Origin: Cliona cf. orientalis
Taxonomy: Eukaryota > Porifera > Demospongiae > Clionaida > Clionaidae
Direction: 5' to 3'
DNA: 64,000 nt
Assembly (NCBI GenBank): GCA_963930775.1
Contig: OZ005699.1
Coordinates: forward strand, 9,197,501 to 9,261,500
The notes below the pieces were generated by a model. The model was not told the origin of the DNA and searched no databases. It was given only the letters and a program-made list of their open reading frames with translations. This document shows, piece by piece, positions 57,046 to 64,000 of the stretch; the first letter of the stretch is position 1, and each line of letters opens with the position of its first letter. Made by a program: the position numbers and the translations under genes.

Positions 57046-58276
57046 TAATCATTAAAGGCTGAAGGAAAGCTGGTCCCAGTTATAGCATCATGGTGTTGCA
57101 ACAGACCAGAGGTGTTCCTACCCAGCTCCACGCTCTGTGTCATCTCCTCAGTCAAGATTGGGTGTAGGGCATTCAATACTTCGAGGGATTTCAACGTTGC
57201 TTCGTGCTCTCGAACTAGCAACTTTTGTGCCGGCTTTGACGTGTAATAACCCGACCAGTATGCATTTGATTGGTTAGAAGGTCCGCACGGTTCGTTCTCA
57301 CACTCTGGTGCACCACAAGGATAGCAGGGAACGTACAGAAAGAAATCGTCCGTTCTAGTATCAAAAGTCGTACTAGTGGACCTTACAGCACTGAAGTACT
57401 CAGATAGAGTGGAGTATCGTAAAGTCATGTCATATGTTGAGCTGTTGGCATTGATATAGTTCATGATGGCATCCATTTTGGAAAACTGCATACCAGCCAC
57501 CTTGAAGTTAAAATCTCCTCCGAATGGAAACAAAAGCTGGTCAGTTTTGAACCACTGAAGTCGTTTCTTCAAAATCGGAACAAGTTCATACACAAGCGAC
57601 TTCGTGTCTAATCCAAGCAACTTTGGTGTTCCATAATGAGTTAAGTATCAAGCACATGAGTGAATATAGGCCTACTGGACTTAGCTCTCGGGTGAATATA
57701 CTGCCAGTAAAACTCCAGTCCTTTGTCAGCTCTCATCGCTTGCTTCACCGCATCAGGTATTCTATTTATGATCACCGCCTCATAGCCAAGCAGGGAGTAG
57801 AGCTTGGGCATGAAGAGAGAGTGACCGAAAGGATCAATGTGCCACTCGACTCTCGGACGAGCACCAAAAGTCTCCCTAAGGAAACTCAGACCTTGGTACA
57901 TCTGGTTCAGAATACCAAAGAGGCTGGGGTCAGCTTCATCATGCATCACCCATCCTCCTCCAATAAATTCCAGCTGCCCGTTAGAGTGGAGCTTCTTTAT
58001 GAGTTCTCGGCTCTCGTTGCTAGCCTGTTTCCACCATTTGGAAAGGAAAGAGACCTCCTCCCACACAAATCTCTTGTCTGGGTCCTTGTCGAGAGCGTCT
58101 AGCACGCTGCTGATGATGAAGGAGACGGAAGAGTTCCAGTAGTCGTCGAATGACTGTCTGTAGCCAGCGTCGCAGTGGCTGTGGGCGATCACGTGCACCA
58201 CGGGCGTACTTTCACCAAGCTGCGAGGATCCTAGCGCAATCAGAGAAGCAACTAAGAGAGAAACGAGGCCCTTCAT
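57046..58276 (-). pseudogene. Truncated alpha-mannosidase copy (exon 1 only)
   Basis: Near-identical to exon 1 of the intact gene from MKGLVSLLVASL through HSHCD, HIDPFGHS and HHDAITGT, so all catalytic motifs are still readable. Two lesions are seen: a 4-bp insertion at about 57641 after HVLDT, and loss of everything beyond FNDYNI, where the sequence switches to B8. Exons 2-9 are missing. A frame-intact N-terminal part of about 210 residues remains but would lack a complete catalytic domain. It is divergent from B9. Confidence 0.85.
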
Positions 58277-58611
58277 TTTGTGCTTGGGGAATTGACCCTT
58301 CACCTTTTGGAGGCGGGGCTGCTTACCCAATATTAAACTCCCACGTAGCACATGCATGCAGGCGCGTTACGTTCCATATCCTCCAGATTATCTTACGTCT
58401 TTAGCACAGAATAATAATTATATTAGAAACGATAATAATTAGTAATTCTATTTCATATTCATTGCTGTGTGGGAGTGTTTGCATAAATTAAGCGACCTTT
58501 TGAAGGCGTGGCTGGTTGCATGCAGCATCCCCCCCCTTATCTATGAGCTATACCAGCCACGCCCACATATAAGTGCACTCCTCTATCAGCACCATACAGG
58601 CCCGGCGTTCC
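58277..58611. promoter_or_regulatory. Duplicated bidirectional promoter: mannosidase fragment / B9
   Basis: Near-copy of 45971-46312 with tataag at 58568-58573, 39 bp before the B9 start. Small indels only. Confidence 0.5.
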
Positions 58612-61600
58612 ATGATGTCTCATGATCAATTTTGGCTACTCTTGGTTGCTATTGTCCACTGCCCAATCTTCTCTACCGCTGTAAATGCTGAGTTGGCATT
58701 TGTGAGGCCAAACTCAAGTGTGTCGTGTGCTAGTCCTCATCAGCGACCGTGTCTGACCTTCAACGAGTATGCACAGCAAGTCGACCAGTACTTTGTTGAT
58801 AACACCACTTTCCTCTTCCTGCCCGGCACCCATGAGCTGGATGCTCCACTCAACCTGAAGGATCTTTTAAATGTATCATTTGCTCCATTGAATGATCTTG
58901 ATGCTCAAATATTTCTCAGTCCGTCAGCTAACATCACATGGACTAATTGTGAGAATATTGAGATTAACGGCTTTGTTTTTATTCTCAGTGGGCAGCTTAA
59001 TTTCCTATCAGAATCTGATATATATGACCTCGTTTCAACAGAGTTAATTTTTCAAGGAACAACTGCCTTTCTTACCAACCTGACCCTGATTGGAAATGGT
59101 ACCAGATTGTTTGCATTTTGTAATTCTAGTGATATACAAATTGGAGACCTGGAGGTAACAGGTACCAAAGCTACATTAATTGAGGCAATTTATAGTTCTG
59201 TTGCTTTCTATGGACAAAATTCTTTTAACAGCCTCATGATCAATAATGTTTCAGATGGTGGATTTGTAATGTTTCTTTATGCTTGCCATTATAACTTCTC
59301 TGGGAACATTTCATTTTTCAATAGTACTTTTATAAATGCAATTTATTTAGTTTATCCCGATGATAATGTTATTTCCGGAAATCTTTCGTTTATTAGCAAC
59401 ACATGCACACTCAACATCGGTGTAATTGTTTTCAGTGGTGGCACAAACATCATCAATATTTCTGGAAATATCTTATTTGTTAATAATGCTGTCCCCCAAG
59501 GCGGAAATTTAATTCAATTTTATGATGCTATTTGTTACATCTCTGGAAATATCTCATTCCTTCAGAATGATATATATTCAGAGTTGCAGGATATTGATTT
59601 TGATAGTGGTGCACCAATTCTCTCTTGCAATTCTATGCTCTTCATCAGTGGTGTTGCTTTATTTGTACGTAATCGAGCTGTAGCCCAAGGCAAAGACACA
59701 TCTGGGGGAGCTATATATGCAGTATCCCAGAGTAGAGTGATATTTGAAGAAACATCCAGTGTATCATTTATTGAAAACTCTGCTGCATCATACGGAGGAG
59801 CAATATACATGATGCAATCTAGTCTAATAATGAATGGTAGAGTCTTGTTTGATAGTAACTTTGCTGGTCTTGGAGGTGGAGCTATAGCAATCAACAATGC
59901 ACAGCCAAATTATTTACCGTCTATAATATCAGTGATCATTTGCAGTGGAAAAAGCATCATCTTTCGAAACAACACCAGCCATGGATCTGGTGGTGCCATT
60001 TATGCCATGAATCAGTATCAGTTAGTCTCTGATATTATAGTTGGGCTAAAAGATGTCCGGTTTGAAGGAAATTCTGCAACACTTGATGGAGGAGCTGCTT
60101 ATTTGTTCAATAGTGTCATCAACATGACGGGTACCATTGATTTTAATCAAAATTCTGCCCAGAGGGGAGGAGCAATGGCCTTCACTGGTGATTACTTTAG
60201 TAGATTGAGATTGATCGATCCTCTTACAGCTAATTTCACAAACAATTCAGCAAGTTTGAGTGGTGGAGTAATTTTCTTTCAAGATAACACTTCTTTTGGT
60301 CAAGTATGTTTAAGCCATTTTAATACGCTACTAGAGTGCTTCATGGAGTTCAGTTCTGAAGTCAACATCAGCCTCAATTTTGATGATAATAGTGCAACTA
60401 CTGGAAAAATATTCTACGGGGGATACCTTGGCGCATGTACACCCTCTGTGAATGGCACACATTTGTATAGTGAAAGAATACTGGATACAATTGCAAGCAT
60501 ATCAAACGTACATGTTAATGTTAGTAATCCAAAGGAAGATGTATCGAATGTTTCATCTGACCCGATTCAAGTATGCATTTGCAAGAGTAGCTATAGGATA
60601 TGTGATGGTACAGAAATTGTGACGATAAGAGGGAAAGGTTTCCCACTACGGGTCGTAGTGGTTGGAATAGATGGAAGACCCATTTTCCGTTCAGCTGTGA
60701 GGATCTCTCTGGACAGTGGTACTCTAGTCTCTGCTGCTCAACGTGTACAGCCCATTGGAAATGGATGCACTGACATTTCATATGGTTTGTTTGCAGAAAA
60801 TGATACCACAGTAACCTTATTCCCAGATAATGGTGCCTGTAGAGACTTAGGAATTGCTCGTACAATAGTAAGGGTCACGTTTCTTCCTTGCCCCAATGGA
60901 TTTGATCTAAGTGTTGATAAATGCGTTTGTGACAAAAGATTACAACGTTTTAATGCCTCTTGTAATGTGAATGACAATTCAATTATTATAAGGACTTCGA
61001 CCTCATATTGGTTGTGGATTGGTGCACTTTATGAGAATAATAGCAATGAATCTACTTATGAGGGACTAATTCTACATTCTGGCTGTCCATTTGACTACTG
61101 TGTTGATCGCCCTGTGCCTATCACACTGGATAATCTTGACATCCAGTGTAACCACAATCATTCTGGAACTCTGTGTGGCTCCTGTAAGGAAGGCTACAGC
61201 ATAGCCTTAGGCAATCTGCACTGTCTACCTTGTAGCAACGACTACCTTGCCCTAATTTTGCCCTTTGCCCTCGCTGGAATAGCACTGGTGGCTCTTCTTT
61301 TGCTGCTCCGACTGTCAGTATCAGCAGGAACAATCAATGGCCTTATCTTTTATGCTAACATCATTCAAGCAAATACTTCGTTCTTCTTTCCAGCTGGGGA
61401 ATCAAATATTTTGACTGTCTTCATAGCTTGGCTGAACCTTGACCTTGGAATAGAGACCTGCTTCTACGATGGTATGACCGTATATGCCTATGCATGGCTC
61501 CAGTTTGTATTCCCATTCTACGTCTGGTTTCTGATTGGACTGATTATTGTGGCGACTCACTATTCAAGGAAATTAACTAAAATATTTGGCCGTAATCCCG

Positions 61601-62418
61601 TGACAGCGCTTGCTACACTCTTTCTCCTCTCATACTCAAAACTTCATCGTGCAATTATTGATGCATATTCTGCTGCTCTTCTGGAGTATCCTGATAATAA
61701 TTACAAATATGTGTGGTTTTTCAATGGAAATATGGCTTATGGAAATGCTGAACATGCTATATTGGTTACATTTGCAACTCTAGTTTTAGTATTTCTGTTC
61801 AGTCCTTACACTTTACTTCTTTTCTTTGCTCAGTGGCTCCAGGCTCTCTCTCACTGGCGCATCTTCTCTTGGCTCAACAAGATCAAACCATTCATCGACA
61901 CTTACCATGCTCCTTACAAGAAGCAGACACGCTACTGGACTGGGCTGCTCCTCTTTATGCGTGTTTCACTTTTTGTCTTTGATGCTATTAACAGTGAGTT
62001 CATCCCTGTTGTGATATCCTCAATAACAGTTATTCTCATGTCTTTGGCCTGGATGCATATGGGAGTTTATAAAAATTATTTTAATAACATCCTTGAAGCT
62101 TTCTTTATCGCTAATCTTTGTATGTTTGCAACAGCTACCTACTATGTTCAGACGAACCAGGCTCCGGCTGTTATCGCTAACATGTTTGTTGGATTTGCTT
62201 TTGCTGCGTTTGTTTGTATTTTGCTATTTCATGTCTACCTGATCCTCCGTGAGACTGCTGTGTGGAAGGAAACGCCAAAACCTAATATTAAGAAGTATTT
62301 CATACACAGACTGAAGAAAGAAAATAAAGATCAGCCACCTTGTGAAGAGAGTTTCCAACTGCCAACCAAAAGTACTGTTACAGTAACAGTTGATCTGCGT
62401 GAACCACTGCTGGACTAA
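58612..62418 (+). CDS. B9: Pmp-like beta-helix multi-pass membrane protein, type B
   Basis: Intact 1268-residue frame starting MMSHDQFWLLLVAIVHCP; two codons (His-Asp) are added after MMS compared with B6. Otherwise almost residue-for-residue the same as B6, including the beta-helix, Cys-rich collar, membrane domain and tail ending DLREPLLD. The few differences include LLRLSVSAG for LLRLTVSAG and QAPAVIANMF for TQAVIANIF near the last membrane segment. It belongs to the duplicated block at 57046-62418, and its promoter is shared with a dead mannosidase fragment. Confidence 0.9.
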   Translation: MMSHDQFWLLLVAIVHCPIFSTAVNAELAFVRPNSSVSCASPHQRPCLTFNEYAQQVDQYFVDNTTFLFLPGTHELDAPLNLKDLLNVSFAPLNDLDAQIFLSPSANITWTNCENIEINGFVFILSGQLNFLSESDIYDLVSTELIFQGTTAFLTNLTLIGNGTRLFAFCNSSDIQIGDLEVTGTKATLIEAIYSSVAFYGQNSFNSLMINNVSDGGFVMFLYACHYNFSGNISFFNSTFINAIYLVYPDDNVISGNLSFISNTCTLNIGVIVFSGGTNIINISGNILFVNNAVPQGGNLIQFYDAICYISGNISFLQNDIYSELQDIDFDSGAPILSCNSMLFISGVALFVRNRAVAQGKDTSGGAIYAVSQSRVIFEETSSVSFIENSAASYGGAIYMMQSSLIMNGRVLFDSNFAGLGGGAIAINNAQPNYLPSIISVIICSGKSIIFRNNTSHGSGGAIYAMNQYQLVSDIIVGLKDVRFEGNSATLDGGAAYLFNSVINMTGTIDFNQNSAQRGGAMAFTGDYFSRLRLIDPLTANFTNNSASLSGGVIFFQDNTSFGQVCLSHFNTLLECFMEFSSEVNISLNFDDNSATTGKIFYGGYLGACTPSVNGTHLYSERILDTIASISNVHVNVSNPKEDVSNVSSDPIQVCICKSSYRICDGTEIVTIRGKGFPLRVVVVGIDGRPIFRSAVRISLDSGTLVSAAQRVQPIGNGCTDISYGLFAENDTTVTLFPDNGACRDLGIARTIVRVTFLPCPNGFDLSVDKCVCDKRLQRFNASCNVNDNSIIIRTSTSYWLWIGALYENNSNESTYEGLILHSGCPFDYCVDRPVPITLDNLDIQCNHNHSGTLCGSCKEGYSIALGNLHCLPCSNDYLALILPFALAGIALVALLLLLRLSVSAGTINGLIFYANIIQANTSFFFPAGESNILTVFIAWLNLDLGIETCFYDGMTVYAYAWLQFVFPFYVWFLIGLIIVATHYSRKLTKIFGRNPVTALATLFLLSYSKLHRAIIDAYSAALLEYPDNNYKYVWFFNGNMAYGNAEHAILVTFATLVLVFLFSPYTLLLFFAQWLQALSHWRIFSWLNKIKPFIDTYHAPYKKQTRYWTGLLLFMRVSLFVFDAINSEFIPVVISSITVILMSLAWMHMGVYKNYFNNILEAFFIANLCMFATATYYVQTNQAPAVIANMFVGFAFAAFVCILLFHVYLILRETAVWKETPKPNIKKYFIHRLKKENKDQPPCEESFQLPTKSTVTVTVDLREPLLD

Positions 62419-63575
62419 TAGTCGTTACAGTATTGCGTGTTATTCTAGTTTGGTAAATAATGATGTCATAGTTAACCTGGTTTTCAATTGAATTTTATTG
62501 GAGATACCATAATACTTCTTGTTTAATATGCACAAGTCACAATAATATTATTATTTTAATTATTATAATATTTTGTGGTTGATCCAATGTTTAAGTTGTG
62601 TGTTTGTATTTTAGCAACTTGTGAGTCTGCTCCTATGAAACCTAACACCAATAATTTTCAAATGTAGCTATAAATTTAAGGAAAGGGTAAAAAAAAATGG
62701 CAGCAGCAGCTACTAGTAGGTGATGATTGTGGTATCCTTCCAGGAGATTCACCAACCCAGATCACTGTTAGAATCATGCTTGAATATTATAAACTAGCTG
62801 TAGCTTTTTTGTTTTCGGCAGTTTTAGTAATTATCATTCTTTAACCTCGATCTACATGTCATTCTGCTGAATGTTAATAAGGCTTTGAGTGCTACAGTAT
62901 TATAGTTGTGTGCACATTCCTATATAGCTAGCAGTACATGTACATGGTGATAATAATACTATTTTTAAGCAAGCATCGTCTAAATTCACTTCATTACAAG
63001 CCGCAAGTCCTGGTCACGAGCTGCATGGTGTGTGACAATCTAATTATACAAAGACCATTGTACACTGTATAAACTATGTTTCTTAAATACCATTATCACA
63101 ATAATCTATCACTCCAAATTAACCTCTACCACATGATGCAAGTCCAGACCTATGCTCATAACGTGACAGCATTTCAGCATAGATTCAATACTGAAACTCT
63201 GATTCTGCTCCATTAATTTTAGCCTACACATTCGGTATTCACTTGTATTCTACAGTGCTAGCTATGTCTTCATGGATTCATTGCATACCTATATATAATA
63301 CAGTTTCTTCCTTGCCTGTAGCCTACATGTACACTTTTAGCTATGTAGTGCTTGACACAGCTGTCACCACTGCTAGGGGCCAAGCTGGAAGCATGTCTAG
63401 ACTTGTCACAAGTTCAACCACAAGAATGCATAATCACAACTAATTTATAAAGCTGACAATGCACGTCACGTCATGGATCGATCATGGACCAAGACCCCCT
63501 ACGTCATAATGACGTTAATTTTTCCACAAGGACTTGGGACAAGCCCTTTAATACTATTGCAGGGCTTTTCTAGCG
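62419..63575 (+). other. Spacer B9-B10
   Basis: No gene seen. Type B 3' flank followed by the B8/B10-type upstream region. It contains the palindrome at 63501-63515 and an acceptor-like tattgcag at 63555-63562, 14 bp before the B10 start, as upstream of B7 and B8. Confidence 0.55.
63501..63515. promoter_or_regulatory. CRE-like palindrome upstream of B10
   Basis: acgtcataatgacgt, identical to the site upstream of B8, 60 bp before the B10 start. Confidence 0.45.
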
Positions 63576-64000
63576 ATGGCTCTACAACTCTCATTTTGGC
63601 TACTCTTGATCGCTGTCCGCGGCGTCCACTCCCTAGTCTTCCCTACTGCTGTAAATGCTGAGTTGGCATTTGTGAGGCCAAACTCAAGTGTGTCATGTGC
63701 TAGTCCTCAGCAGCGACCTTGTCTGACCTTCAACGAGTATGCAGAGAAAGTCGACCAGTACTTTGTTGATAACACCACTTTCCTCTTCCTGCCCGGCACC
63801 CATGAGCTGGATCTTCCACTCGACCTGGAGGGTCTTTCAAATGTATCATTTGCTCCATTGAATGATCTTGATGCTCAAATACATCTCAGTCCGTCAGCTA
63901 ATATCACATGGACAAATTGTGAGAATATTGAGATTAGTGGCTTTGTTTTTATTATCAGTGGACAGTTTAGTGTCCTTTCAAATAGTTATACAGAGCTAGT
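63576..64000 (+). CDS. B10: Pmp-like type B gene, N-terminal part (cut by window end)
   Basis: Opens MALQLSFWLLLIAVRGVHSL and stays open to the last base (about 141 residues). Signal peptide, then the conserved leader with RPCLTFNEYAEK, FLPGTHELDLPL and WTNCENIEISGF. The VRGVHS insertion in the signal peptide (gtccgcggcgtc) is unique to this copy. Its last visible residues, QFSVLSNSYTELV, match B8 rather than B6, B7 or B9. Whether the gene is intact beyond the window is unknown. Confidence 0.85.
   Translation, partial: MALQLSFWLLLIAVRGVHSLVFPTAVNAELAFVRPNSSVSCASPQQRPCLTFNEYAEKVDQYFVDNTTFLFLPGTHELDLPLDLEGLSNVSFAPLNDLDAQIHLSPSANITWTNCENIEISGFVFIISGQFSVLSNSYTEL

Larger units (their letters stand above)
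57046..62418. repeat. Recent segmental duplication of 44738-50113
   Basis: Mannosidase exon 1, the bidirectional promoter and the whole of B6 reappear here as B9 with only scattered differences. The left breakpoint is near 57046 at a shared ttgtaatcat/ttgtagtcat word; homology continues past the right end into the 3' flank. Start codons are offset by about 12.3 kb (45970 to 58276). Confidence 0.9.

Overview
The window looks like animal nuclear DNA, most probably from a demosponge. The evidence is a spliced glycosidase gene with short introns and GT/AG borders, long (GT)n tracts, many small inverted-repeat transposons, and very large AT-rich ORFs coding membrane proteins with signal peptides and dense N-glycosylation sequons. 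From memory, sponge gene models that combine a chlamydial-Pmp-like beta-helix with a multi-pass membrane domain are common. The phylum is an inference and I cannot name a species.

The locus is a decayed tandem array of one receptor-like family, in two subfamilies that are nearly all on the + strand. Type A genes are A1 (2-3907, cut by the window edge), A2 (7279-11697, one in-frame stop), A3 (20274-26041, two frame breaks) and A4 (35879-41077, intact). Type B genes are B5 (29034-32876), B6 (46313-50113), B7 (51093-54920), B8 (56181-57045, broken), B9 (58612-62418) and B10 (63576 to the window end). All full-length members share one plan: signal peptide, a right-handed beta-helix built from repeats carrying FxNN and GG[AV][IVM], a Cys-rich collar, about nine or ten membrane segments, and a short cytoplasmic tail. 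Type A has highly homogenised 23-26-residue repeats whose number differs between paralogues. Type B repeats are degenerate.

Interleaved on the - strand is a GH38 alpha-mannosidase. One complete copy (41637-45970) can be assembled from nine exons into a 928-residue frame. The 3' exons of the same gene lie convergently behind A1, A2 and A3 and again just before A4, as relics with frameshifts, deletions and one inversion. A truncated 5' copy (57046-58276) sits divergently beside B9. The original duplicated unit was therefore probably an A gene plus a convergent mannosidase. A second, recent duplication copied mannosidase exon 1, the shared promoter and B6 to 57046-62418.

Between A2 and A3 the array is interrupted by about 4.8 kb flanked by direct copies of mannosidase exon 7. 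This insert holds a tyrosine-recombinase fragment on the - strand, a 3.5-kb satellite with 128-bp and 165-bp units and a 1075-bp higher-order duplication, and a GC-rich segment with an unassigned open frame. Several MITE-like elements can be delimited because paralogous flanks supply the empty sites.

Functionally, I infer a rapidly diversifying family of heavily glycosylated surface receptors, possibly for self/non-self or microbe recognition, genetically linked to an enzyme that trims mannose from N-glycans. The recognition role and the functional link are hypotheses. The architecture, repeats, duplications and breaks are read directly from the sequence.
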